Shown piece by piece: positions 1 through 4,634 of a stretch of 5,394 nucleotides of DNA (its first letter is position 1; each line of letters opens with the position of its first letter). The position numbers were made by a program, and so were the translations under genes. Source of the stretch: Methanosarcinales archaeon (GTDB taxonomy: Archaea; Halobacteriota; Syntropharchaeia; Alkanophagales; Methanospirareceae). Below the pieces are notes generated by a model. That model worked only from the letters and a program-made list of their open reading frames with translations, was not told the origin of the DNA and made no database searches. Where the stretch lies: positions 1 to 5,394 of the forward strand of contig JAUXGS010000081.1 in assembly GCA_030621945.1 (NCBI GenBank), written 5' to 3'.

Positions 1-606
1 ACTATTACAGATCCTGAAGGGAATGTTAAACACATGCCTACTGCTGTTTACATGGCTGAGCAGATGATGAATAAAGGCAAGGATACCTTGAGTGATAATG
101 TAGGTAGAGACGAACCGCCTACTTCTAAGTTGTTGTCCGCTCTCGTTGGTACTGTTGAACGATTATCTACTAACATGAATGACATGCAAAGGCGTCTCTC
201 GGAGCAAAGCAACCCGCTTGGGATGATGCAACGCCTTAAACAAGAGTCAGATGAGTGGAACCAGTTTAGAGAAGGTTTTATGGGTTCTGCAGGTACTACC
301 CAAAACGAGCGGGAAGCGATGGAAGAGAAGAAGCGTGAGCATGAACTTGAGTTGGAAAGAATCAATGCGCGTAAAGAAAGCAGTATGGCTCTTGCTTCTA
401 TAATGCAACTGCAACAACAACCTACTCCTGTTGATACGGCACCTGAACTAAATACCGCGGAAGATTTTCAACGCGATATGAACGAACGTCTTCTTCTTTC
501 TCAGCAAAAAGCCAAAGCGTTTTCTAATTTTAATGTGCAACCTCAAGCAAATTCTGAAATTGTAAAAGACAAAGTAAAAGGAGGAAAGGAGAAACATGGA
601 AAATGA
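1..606 (+). CDS. Hypothetical coiled-coil protein, 5' end outside the window
   Basis: The frame is open from base 1 with no stop, and the codons before the first ATG (base 34) read like ordinary protein (ITDPEGNVKH...). There is no good ribosome binding site before base 34, so I treat the gene as running in from the left. The visible 201 residues are strongly hydrophilic. A Glu/Lys/Arg-rich helical stretch (bases about 300-400, MEEKKREHELELERINARK) has coiled-coil character, then comes a short Gln run, and the tail is Lys-rich (KDKVKGGKEKHGK). No cysteines, signal peptide or membrane segment are seen. The stop overlaps the start of the next gene by 11 bases, indicating one transcription unit. 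I do not recognise a family. A structural or scaffold-like protein of a virus is possible but is only inference. Confidence 0.8.
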   Translation, partial: TITDPEGNVKHMPTAVYMAEQMMNKGKDTLSDNVGRDEPPTSKLLSALVGTVERLSTNMNDMQRRLSEQSNPLGMMQRLKQESDEWNQFREGFMGSAGTTQNEREAMEEKKREHELELERINARKESSMALASIMQLQQQPTPVDTAPELNTAEDFQRDMNERLLLSQQKAKAFSNFNVQPQANSEIVKDKVKGGKEKHGK

Positions 607-868
607 AAAAATACCAAAAGATAAGTGGAGAAAAGACGAAAAGTTCGATAAGGAGATGAGAAAAACAATAAGTGAACTCAATGATCTGAGAAGACGTCTT
701 GCAGAGTTGGTCGAGAGCTCAGATACAGCAACGATAGGAGGAGTATTAGACTTCGGCATTATGGTGGATTTCGTGATGGGTGTTCCGAAGGAGACACTGA
801 TGGCAGAGCATGGTATAGAGATATTCAATGAAGCAAAGCAATATTGGGAAATGTTAGAGTGGAAGTAA
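596..868 (+). CDS. Small helical protein of unknown function (90 aa)
   Basis: The ATG at 596 lies 4 bases after GGAG (588-591) and 11 bases after GGAGG (580-584), and it overlaps the end of the upstream gene by 11 bases. Such close coupling supports translation together. Residues 1-40 are highly charged and probably helical (KDEKFDKEMRKTISELNDLRRRL, given here as two parts: the KDEKFDKEMRK segment and the ISELNDLRRRL segment). A more hydrophobic middle (GGVLDFGIMVDFVMG) is followed by an acidic, Trp-rich end (YWEMLEWK). The middle is too short and too interrupted by Asp to be a convincing membrane helix. No family is recognised. Being sandwiched between two other hydrophilic proteins suggests a shared complex, which is inference. 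Confidence 0.8.
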   Translation: MENEKIPKDKWRKDEKFDKEMRKTISELNDLRRRLAELVESSDTATIGGVLDFGIMVDFVMGVPKETLMAEHGIEIFNEAKQYWEMLEWK

Positions 869-906
869 AAAATCTAAGAATAAAAGGGAGGTGAAAAAAA
901 AGAAAC

Positions 907-1587
907 ATGGTAGGAAATAATAAGTATTTTACCAGCTTTTGCTCGGTTCTCGATGATGGTGAGTGCAAAGATATGATGCAAAAAGTGGAAGAGGGATCCA
1001 TGAGCAATGAGGAAGTTTATCAAAAGCTTATCGAAAAACACGGGGATGCCGAAATCGCACGCGCTCATCTTCATGCTGCTAAGGCGATGGAACGTGTGGA
1101 TACTGTGCAACCCGCTCCGGCAACAGCGCCACCACCACATATACCGCAACCAATAGTTAAAACAGATATGGCGGTAAAAATCAAAACGCTCCAGGAGGAA
1201 AAAGGAGAAATACCACCATCATCAATGGAAAAAACTTATAAAATGCCTAATCCCCCTAGTGCTATCCCGGATTTATGCAGAATTTGTGTGGCTCCCGTAT
1301 CCATCGGAGTCTTCTCCGTGCTGGAGAGTTGGCACTCAAACGATAAAGCTAAGATAGATGCGTTGATGGAAAAAATAGAAAAAGAGCAGATAAACATTGA
1401 AGATGCGTGGACGGAAATCCTTAGTGAAATCCCTGGCTCAATAGATAGTCTCAACAGAATCCTCAACGATCTGAATCTGGTTCTCAAATTCGCCCTTAAT
1501 AAGGCAGGAGAAAAAGCACCAGCATTGAAGGGGAGATTTGACCAAGAGTTGGCGGAAATGGAAGGGGAAGAAGAGGGGGAAGCTTAA
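907..1587 (+). CDS. Hypothetical two-part protein with Pro-rich linker (226 aa)
   Basis: The ATG at 907 is the first in frame, because a stop sits at 892-894. The SD GGGAGGTGA (886-894) overlaps that stop, with a rather long 12-base spacing to the ATG. Residues 1-65 are charged and helical (MSNEEVYQKLIEKHGDAEIARAHLHAAKAMERV), a Pro/Ala linker follows (about 68-82, containing APPPHIPQP), and residues about 107-226 form a second region with one CxxC (C124/C127, LCRICV) and helices ending in an acidic tail (EMEGEEEGEA). A lone CxxC is not enough for a zinc site. A second SD-like stretch at 1195-1208 precedes the in-frame Met107 by about 16 bases, so an internal start is conceivable but weak. The stop shares TTAA with the convergent nuclease gene. 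No family is recognised. Confidence 0.82.
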   Translation: MVGNNKYFTSFCSVLDDGECKDMMQKVEEGSMSNEEVYQKLIEKHGDAEIARAHLHAAKAMERVDTVQPAPATAPPPHIPQPIVKTDMAVKIKTLQEEKGEIPPSSMEKTYKMPNPPSAIPDLCRICVAPVSIGVFSVLESWHSNDKAKIDALMEKIEKEQINIEDAWTEILSEIPGSIDSLNRILNDLNLVLKFALNKAGEKAPALKGRFDQELAEMEGEEEGEA

Positions 1588-2462
1588 ATTACTTTCTCCT
1601 CCTTTAGCGCACGGAGAATGTGTTTTTCCGCATCTTCTTGTTCTAAGTCGTCTTGCCAGAATACTATCATCTTCCAACCGTATTTCTTAAGAATCTTCTT
1701 TCGCCCTTCGTATGTTTGCGAATATGGTACTTTACAGTGCCGCTTGAGTGTATCATGCCAGTAGCTAAAAATCTCAACCGCTATTTTCTTCGTTAAATGT
1801 ATGAAATCCGGGTTAATTGCCGGGTTTTTACCTATCCAGAAAGAACTGTCGCCGGTATATTTAAATGGAAGATTATATCTCTTGCATATCTCTTCAAATA
1901 TGCGTTCGGGTTTGGTGTGATGTTTTAAGGGTTTTCGGTGCTTACGTGCTTCTCGCATTTTTTGTTTTGACTCTTCTGATATTTTATGAGGTTTTCTCAT
2001 CTTCTTTTTTGTCTCTTCTGATGGATGTGTACCAAACATAGGGTTTTTTTCGCCGCGAACGTCTGCGTGGTTCTCTCTCATTTTTCTTCTTGTCTCTTCC
2101 GTAGGACGCTTGTCTTTATTCCAAGCTTTTCGCCCTTTTAGAGATTCACTCATTTTTCTTCTTGTCTCTTCTGTTATTTCTCTACGCGCGTTCGCTTCGC
2201 TTATCTTCCGCCTTGTCTCTTCGGTACGCTTTTTCCCTTTATTCGCGTCACTTATTTTCCTTTTGTGATCTTCCGAGGGATGGTGACCCAAACGTGCTTC
2301 GGAAATTGTCCGTATTGGGATTCCAAAGTGTTTGAGTGCACGATAAACAGTAGTACGACCACAACCCAGAATTTCAGCGATTTTTAAAGCGCTCAACCTC
2401 TCACCTAAATATTTCTTCTCTAACCATTCCTTATCGTCCAACAGCGGATACTTCTTCGACAT
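1584..2462 (-). CDS. Free-standing homing-endonuclease-like protein: HTH + NUMOD3 repeats + Vsr/EDxHD-like nuclease
   Basis: A 292-residue protein in three parts. Residues about 9-57 form a helix-turn-helix (SALKIAEILGCGRTTVYRAL). Residues about 62-177 hold six NUMOD3-like repeats of the form (T/S)EE(T/S)RRK(I/M)SEA, starting near S63, T80, T97, T121, S148 and S162, with the typical NPMFG piece at 140-144. NUMOD3 modules are DNA-contacting pieces common in homing endonucleases. Residues about 183-292 resemble Vsr/EDxHD nucleases of the PD-(D/E)xK fold: candidate catalytic residues are E186, D219 (NPDF) and E230 (AVEIF), followed by YWHD (W235/H236) and the family-like end GWKMIVFWQDDL (263-273). 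No GIY-YIG or HNH motif is seen. The gene sits between two plus-strand genes in reverse orientation, as a selfish inserted gene would. No intron or intein can be recognised around it. The ATG at 2462 is close to the predicted transcription start, so the mRNA is probably short-leadered. Confidence 0.88.
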   Translation of the reverse strand: MSKKYPLLDDKEWLEKKYLGERLSALKIAEILGCGRTTVYRALKHFGIPIRTISEARLGHHPSEDHKRKISDANKGKKRTEETRRKISEANARREITEETRRKMSESLKGRKAWNKDKRPTEETRRKMRENHADVRGEKNPMFGTHPSEETKKKMRKPHKISEESKQKMREARKHRKPLKHHTKPERIFEEICKRYNLPFKYTGDSSFWIGKNPAINPDFIHLTKKIAVEIFSYWHDTLKRHCKVPYSQTYEGRKKILKKYGWKMIVFWQDDLEQEDAEKHILRALKEEKVI

Positions 2463-2543
2463 TTCTGACCACTTAATTTATATATCTTTAGTATATAAAT
2501 ACTTATTTAAGGCACGGGAGATTTGCTCCGGCATTTCTGACCA
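2460..2543. repeat. 12-bp direct repeat duplicating a start-codon context
   Basis: CATTTCTGACCA occurs at 2460-2471 and again at 2532-2543, exactly 72 bases apart, on either side of the AT-rich promoter region. On the minus strand each copy reads TGGTCAGAAATG. The first copy ends in the real start codon of the nuclease gene, and the second places an ATG in the same context upstream. Confidence 0.7.
2491..2500 (-). promoter_or_regulatory. TATA box of the homing-endonuclease-like gene
   Basis: On the minus strand this reads ATTTATATAC. Counting about 26 bases downstream puts the transcript start near 2470, about 8 bases before the ATG, giving a nearly leaderless mRNA, which is common in archaea. 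A second AT box (2475-2484, TATATAAATT on the minus strand) would start transcription inside the gene and is less likely. Read on the plus strand, the same sequence (GTATATAAAT) could also serve the gene at 2580, with a start near 2521, so the region may be bidirectional. No experiment supports any of these starts. Confidence 0.55.
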
Positions 2544-2552
2544 ACCCGTGCC
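2511..2552. repeat. Inverted repeat GGCACGGG/CCCGTGCC upstream of the PEGA-fragment gene
   Basis: Perfect 8-bp arms at 2511-2518 and 2545-2552 with a 26-base loop that contains the second CATTTCTGACCA copy. A short T run follows at 2560-2564. It could be an operator for the divergent promoters, a hairpin at the start of the plus-strand transcript, or a weak terminator for read-through from the left. The sequence alone does not decide. Confidence 0.5.
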
Positions 2553-2579
2553 CCATACCTTTTTGGAGAAAAACAAAAA

Positions 2580-2993
2580 ATGTACGAAGAAGAAATTAAG
2601 GAGAAATTCCATTTTTACAAAATTAAACGGGATTCCCTTCCCACAAAAGTCGAAGGGTATTCAAATTACACTTGTGGCGAGTACGAAGAACTTGACTTGC
2701 CCCCGGGATACGAAGTCACTTCATGCAGACGATTAGGATATTCTGCCCAACCTACCATCGTAATTTGTGAGCTAACTGGCCCACCACCTCATAGCGATGC
2801 GCCGCCACCACATAGCGATATACCGCCTCATAGTGATGCCCCGCCTCCTCATAGTGACATTCCACCTCATAGCGATATCCCTCCTCCTCATAGTGATGCA
2901 CCACCTCCGCCCACAACGGCTGACATTACTTTCTCGTCCTCTCCAAAAGGCGCTAAGGTCCGAGTTGATGGGGTGCTTATTGGAAATACATGA
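2580..2993 (+). CDS. Protein with PPPHSD tandem-repeat linker and truncated PEGA domain (137 aa)
   Basis: The ATG at 2580 follows GGAG (2565-2568) by 11 bases. Residues 1-67 form a small N-terminal domain with three cysteines (C32, C49, C63) and no family I recognise. Residues 68-107 are six near-identical units PP(P)HSD(A/I), a rigid Pro-rich linker studded with His and Asp. Residues 112-137 match the beginning of a PEGA domain (ITFSSSPKGAKVRVDGVLIGNT): the beta strand, SP-GA-V-VDG and IGNT are all present. A PEGA domain normally continues with a Pro and about 40 more residues, but here a TGA follows at once. Neither other frame downstream continues the domain, so this is a truncation by rearrangement or an early stop, not a simple frameshift. 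No signal peptide is seen, although PEGA domains are usually found in surface or envelope proteins. Frame and codon use indicate real coding. Confidence 0.8.
   Translation: MYEEEIKEKFHFYKIKRDSLPTKVEGYSNYTCGEYEELDLPPGYEVTSCRRLGYSAQPTIVICELTGPPPHSDAPPPHSDIPPHSDAPPPHSDIPPHSDIPPPHSDAPPPPTTADITFSSSPKGAKVRVDGVLIGNT
2781..2900 (+). repeat. In-gene tandem repeat, six units of 21 or 18 bp encoding PP(P)HSD(A/I)
   Basis: The units are 7, 7, 6, 7, 6 and 7 codons long and differ by loss of single Pro codons. Third-codon positions vary freely (cat agc gat / cat agt gat / cat agt gac), while the amino acids hold almost perfectly, with only Ala/Ile alternating at the last position. This pattern points to selection on the protein rather than very recent DNA slippage. 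Confidence 0.9.
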
Positions 2994-3011
2994 ACATTGT
3001 AAATGAGATCG

Positions 3012-3042
3012 CATTAACCAAGTTAATGATGGATTGATTAAC
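3012..3042. repeat. Cluster of alternating ATTAAC inverted repeats
   Basis: CATTAAC (3012-3018) and GTTAATG (3022-3028) are a perfect 7-bp inverted repeat with a 3-base gap. A third arm, GATTAAC (3036-3042), can pair with the second instead. It lies just after the truncated PEGA gene. It could be an operator or competing hairpins. No function can be assigned. Confidence 0.5.
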
Positions 3043-3080
3043 GTTGAGATGCCCTGAAAGCACAAACGGCTTTCTGGCGG

Positions 3081-3105
3081 GTGAAGCTTTCCTTCTTCAC
3101 TTTTT
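3081..3105 (+). terminator. Hairpin plus T-run terminator
   Basis: GTGAAG (3081-3086) pairs with CTTCAC (3095-3100) over an 8-base loop, extended by G-U pairs outside, and a TTTTT run (3101-3105) follows directly. It lies about 90 bases after the stop of the PEGA-fragment gene and before the next promoter, where a terminator is expected. Confidence 0.6.
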
Positions 3106-3133
3106 GAGAAATGTTTGATTCACATGAACCGCA

Positions 3134-3142
3134 TTATATAAG
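3134..3142 (+). promoter_or_regulatory. TATA box of the zinc-ribbon operon
   Basis: TTATATAAG with a purine/C-containing stretch before it (GAACCGCA) that could act as a BRE. Transcription would begin near 3163. The 12-base string ATTATATAAGGG (3133-3144) recurs exactly around the other right-end promoter (4934-4945), suggesting a shared promoter type. The first gene starts about 215 bases downstream, so the leader is unusually long. Confidence 0.65.
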
Positions 3143-3162
3143 GGATTTGCAGGCCGCAAAGC

Positions 3163-3376
3163 ATCACTCCGCCAGCGGTCATATCTTTGCGTTCTGCGCT
3201 GTAGTTAAAATCCGGTGATAGAAGGTTTTACTCTGAAGAGATAAACCTCCTCTCCCCGCTCTTTTAACAAATCATACATCAGGTGTTCTCCCGTATTCAA
3301 GTGAGGAGAACACACAGTAACAGGACAGTTACTTACAGTTCGATGATTCACATGGTATACAAGGAGGTGATTGACC
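3163..3376 (+). promoter_or_regulatory. Long structured 5' leader with anti-Shine-Dalgarno element
   Basis: Between the predicted transcript start and the first ATG (3377) there is no ORF, but there are several pairing elements. CGCAAAG (3155-3161) can pair with CTTTGCG (3185-3191), although its first arm straddles the start estimate. GTGTTCTCC (3283-3291) pairs perfectly with GGAGAACAC (3305-3313) over 13 bases. AGTAAC (3316-3321) pairs with GTTACT (3328-3333) over 6 bases. ACCTCCT (3245-3251) is a perfect complement of AGGAGGT (3362-3368), the SD of the first gene, and pairing them would enclose both hairpins in a multi-way junction. This is the layout of a translational switch, but no known riboswitch class is recognised. 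Confidence 0.5.
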
Positions 3377-3544
3377 ATGAGTAAAATAGGGGTTACTTTA
3401 GGAATGTGCCGAGCTCGTATTCTCGCCCGAAATCTAATCGCGCGGGAGAAGAAACAAGACTTGCAAGAACTTGAACAAGAGGAGCTGGACGCAACTGAGC
3501 GTCCGGCTGCTCAGGCGAGGGTGGAGAGGGAGGCGGAACAATGA
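3377..3544 (+). CDS. First gene of the small-protein operon, charged helical protein (55 aa)
   Basis: The ATG at 3377 follows a near-perfect SD, AAGGAGGTGA (3361-3370), with a 6-base gap. This is the strongest ribosome site in the window, and it can be masked by the upstream ACCTCCT. The protein begins MSKIGVTLGMCRARILARN and continues as one very charged helix (EKKQDLQELEQEELDATERP, then AAQARVEREAEQ). The stop overlaps the next start as ATGA (3541-3544). No family is recognised. The leader and SD suggest that expression of the operon is controlled here. The 13 bases encoding the QARVE piece recur in the fourth gene of the operon. Confidence 0.75.
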   Translation: MSKIGVTLGMCRARILARNLIAREKKQDLQELEQEELDATERPAAQARVEREAEQ

Positions 3545-3762
3545 TAAACGAAAGAGATATAAGGCGATTTAGGCATGGCGATAAATACCTCAAAAGTCTC
3601 TTAAGACCACAACTGGAAGACGAAGCAAATGACCTCACTTTGTCGCTGCCCGAATACGAACGATACTGCGATGAGAATCCGCAAGATGCTCTTATCGGTA
3701 CTCTTGTTCAAAAAGGAAGAGAAAAACTGAAGATACTAAAAGCGCTGTTGGAGGTGGATTAA
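3541..3762 (+). CDS. Small hypothetical protein of the operon (73 aa)
   Basis: The start is coupled to the upstream gene by the ATGA overlap and has its own SD, GGGAGG (3528-3533), 7 bases before the ATG. The protein is a charged, probably all-helical chain with one Cys (LPEYERYCDENPQDALIG) and a basic N-terminal half (INERDIRRFRHGDKYLKSLL). It has no zinc motif, membrane segment or signal peptide. One base separates its stop from the next ATG. No family is recognised. A small nucleic-acid-associated or adaptor protein would fit its zinc-ribbon neighbours, but this is inference. Confidence 0.75.
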   Translation: MINERDIRRFRHGDKYLKSLLRPQLEDEANDLTLSLPEYERYCDENPQDALIGTLVQKGREKLKILKALLEVD

Positions 3763-3763
3763 A

Positions 3764-3967
3764 ATGCAAGCCTCCATCTTCTCTTTTATTTCTTCTCAAG
3801 AACACCAATTCAAGCGACTTCCTCACTGCACCAACCCCGACTGCCGCAAGCGATTCACCGAACAGGTGTTCTCTAAACTTCAATCCACAGGGCACAACAT
3901 CGTCTGGAACATTGATTATGCAAAGTGCCCAGACTGCGGTAAAGAAGTCCAGGGGTGGTTAGCATGA
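3764..3967 (+). CDS. Zinc-ribbon-like small protein (67 aa)
   Basis: The SD GGAGGTG (3750-3756) lies 7 bases before the ATG and inside the previous gene's end. Four cysteines form two knuckles, C22-x4-C27 (CTNPDC) and C55-x2-C58 (CPDCGK), 27 residues apart, as in a zinc ribbon. The stretch between them has aromatic and hydrophobic residues (NIVWNIDYAK) suitable for strands. It ends in GWLA, and the bases for this tail double as the SD of the next gene (GGTGG), with an ATGA overlap. Zinc ribbons of this size are common in archaea and their viruses as nucleic-acid or protein contacts. The specific partner cannot be read here. Confidence 0.8.
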   Translation: MQASIFSFISSQEHQFKRLPHCTNPDCRKRFTEQVFSKLQSTGHNIVWNIDYAKCPDCGKEVQGWLA

Positions 3968-4206
3968 ACATTCACAGAGATAGGAACTGTGACGTCTGCG
4001 GGTTTCCACTAACAATAGACCAAGAGTTTTACGGGCATTGTCCACGTTGCGGCGCGGGTCCATCTGAACGATTCGCAACCAGGGGAACAAAGATAAAGTT
4101 GCAAAGTGGTGTAAAGCGCAAGGATTCGGGTGCAATCCCGCATCCCATTTCTCAGGCGAGGGTCGAAAATGAGCGAACGAAAGGCTTAGGCAGGTGGTTA
4201 GCATGA
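3964..4206 (+). CDS. Zinc-ribbon-like small protein (80 aa)
   Basis: I choose the ATG at 3964 (ATGA overlap) rather than the GTG at 3955, because that GTG is part of the SD-like GGGGTGG (3952-3958). Two CxxC knuckles, C9-x2-C12 (CDVCG) and C26-x2-C29 (CPRCG), lie only 14 residues apart, a compact rubredoxin-type ribbon. The remaining 50 residues are basic and probably flexible (RGTKIKLQSGVKRKDSG) and may bind nucleic acid. A SQARVENER stretch echoes AQARVEREA in the first operon gene. The protein ends in RWLA, matching the GWLA end of its upstream neighbour at base level. Confidence 0.8.
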   Translation: MNIHRDRNCDVCGFPLTIDQEFYGHCPRCGAGPSERFATRGTKIKLQSGVKRKDSGAIPHPISQARVENERTKGLGRWLA

Positions 4207-4391
4207 TAAGAACAACATGCGAAGACTGCGGCGCTGACATCATCTCCTACGCAGAGCATTGGAAACCTGCGTTGTGTTATCCATGCCAGCAACACCGGAA
4301 ACTCATGGAGATGATATACCAAGAGCAAGCGAAGAAAAGGCTGAAGGCTACCGGCTGCTATTTCGGGGGGCTGGACAAATGGACAAGTTAG
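4203..4391 (+). CDS. Zinc-ribbon-like small protein (62 aa)
   Basis: The ATG at 4203 overlaps the previous stop as ATGA and has the SD AGGTGG (4192-4197). A GTG at 4194 is again part of the SD and is rejected as start. Two CxxC knuckles, C6-x2-C9 (CEDCG) and C25-x2-C28 (CYPCQ), are followed by a basic helical tail (HRKLMEMIYQEQAKKRLKA) and YFGGLDKWTS. This is a third zinc-ribbon-like protein in a row, but the three share only the knuckles, so recent duplication of whole genes is not evident. Its last 13 bases overlap the next gene. Confidence 0.78.
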   Translation: MIRTTCEDCGADIISYAEHWKPALCYPCQQHRKLMEMIYQEQAKKRLKATGCYFGGLDKWTS

Positions 4392-4504
4392 ACGAGCTAA
4401 CGTTAGAGCATATCCGGGCGCGGTTCGCGAGTCCCGCTACTCCTCAGGACGTTAGGGAGGCCGTTAAGGCTTTTAAAGAAGGGTTCGAAGAGTGGGATTC
4501 TTGA
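4379..4504 (+). CDS. Last gene of the operon, small acidic protein (41 aa)
   Basis: The frame stays open upstream to 4259, but that part lies over the zinc-knuckle gene, so the ATG at 4379 is the sensible start. It is preceded by a G-rich SD-like run (GGGGGGCTGG, 4365-4374) and overlaps the upstream gene by 13 bases. The protein is an acidic two-helix chain (MDKLDELTLEHIRARF, then TPQDVREAVKAFKEGFEEWDS). Cysteines are absent. No family is recognised. It is short, so a non-functional frame cannot be excluded, but the tight packing matches the rest of the operon. Confidence 0.6.
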   Translation: MDKLDELTLEHIRARFASPATPQDVREAVKAFKEGFEEWDS

Positions 4505-4515
4505 CCCTCTCTTCA

Positions 4516-4522
4516 TTTTTTT
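4516..4522 (+). terminator. T-tract terminator after the operon
   Basis: TTTTTTT begins 11 bases after the last stop, preceded by a pyrimidine-rich CCCTCTCTTCA stretch and without a good hairpin. Archaeal RNA polymerase terminates at such T tracts. Confidence 0.5.
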
Positions 4523-4539
4523 ATTGCGCGATATTAAGG

Positions 4540-4632
4540 TGTTTAGGATGACGGGTATAACAATATTTAGGATGAGATTGTATAACTCATCGTTTTTGAT
4601 GGATTGCATAAGAAGTACATGGATTGTATAAA
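4540..4632. repeat. Four degenerate iteron-like tandem repeats
   Basis: Units 1 and 2 share TTTAGGATGA (4542-4551 and 4566-4575) followed after 4 or 5 bases by TATAAC (4556-4561 and 4581-4586). Units 3 and 4 share ATGGATTG followed directly by CATAAG (4607-4612) or TATAAA (4627-4632). Spacings between the TATAA-like parts are 25, 26 and 20 bases, about two helical turns. They may be protein-binding iterons, an origin unwinding region, or tandem weak TATA boxes. The area lies between two convergent genes, where a promoter is not obviously needed. Confidence 0.5.
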
Positions 4633-4634
4633 GT

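Noticed and set aside
2478..2534. 18-residue minus-strand leader peptide upstream of the nuclease gene
   Set aside because: No promoter upstream of it is visible, and the likely TATA box lies inside it. It is mentioned only with the duplicated start context.
2548..2736. Plus-strand frame starting MPHTFLEKN
   Set aside because: It overlaps the PEGA-fragment gene in another frame, lacks an SD, and the other frame has repeats and a recognisable domain.
2781..2900. CRISPR-like array
   Set aside because: The units are contiguous with no spacers, vary at codon third positions and sit inside an open frame.
2772..3065. Minus-strand frame rich in Met, Arg and Trp opposite the PPPHSD array
   Set aside because: It is a mirror of the tandem repeat, has no promoter or SD, and its composition is an artefact of the repeat codons.
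3955..4196. GTG starts giving MVSMN and MVSMI for the two later zinc-ribbon genes
   Set aside because: In both cases the GTG is part of the SD sequence GGTGG, and an ATG with ATGA overlap follows at the right distance.
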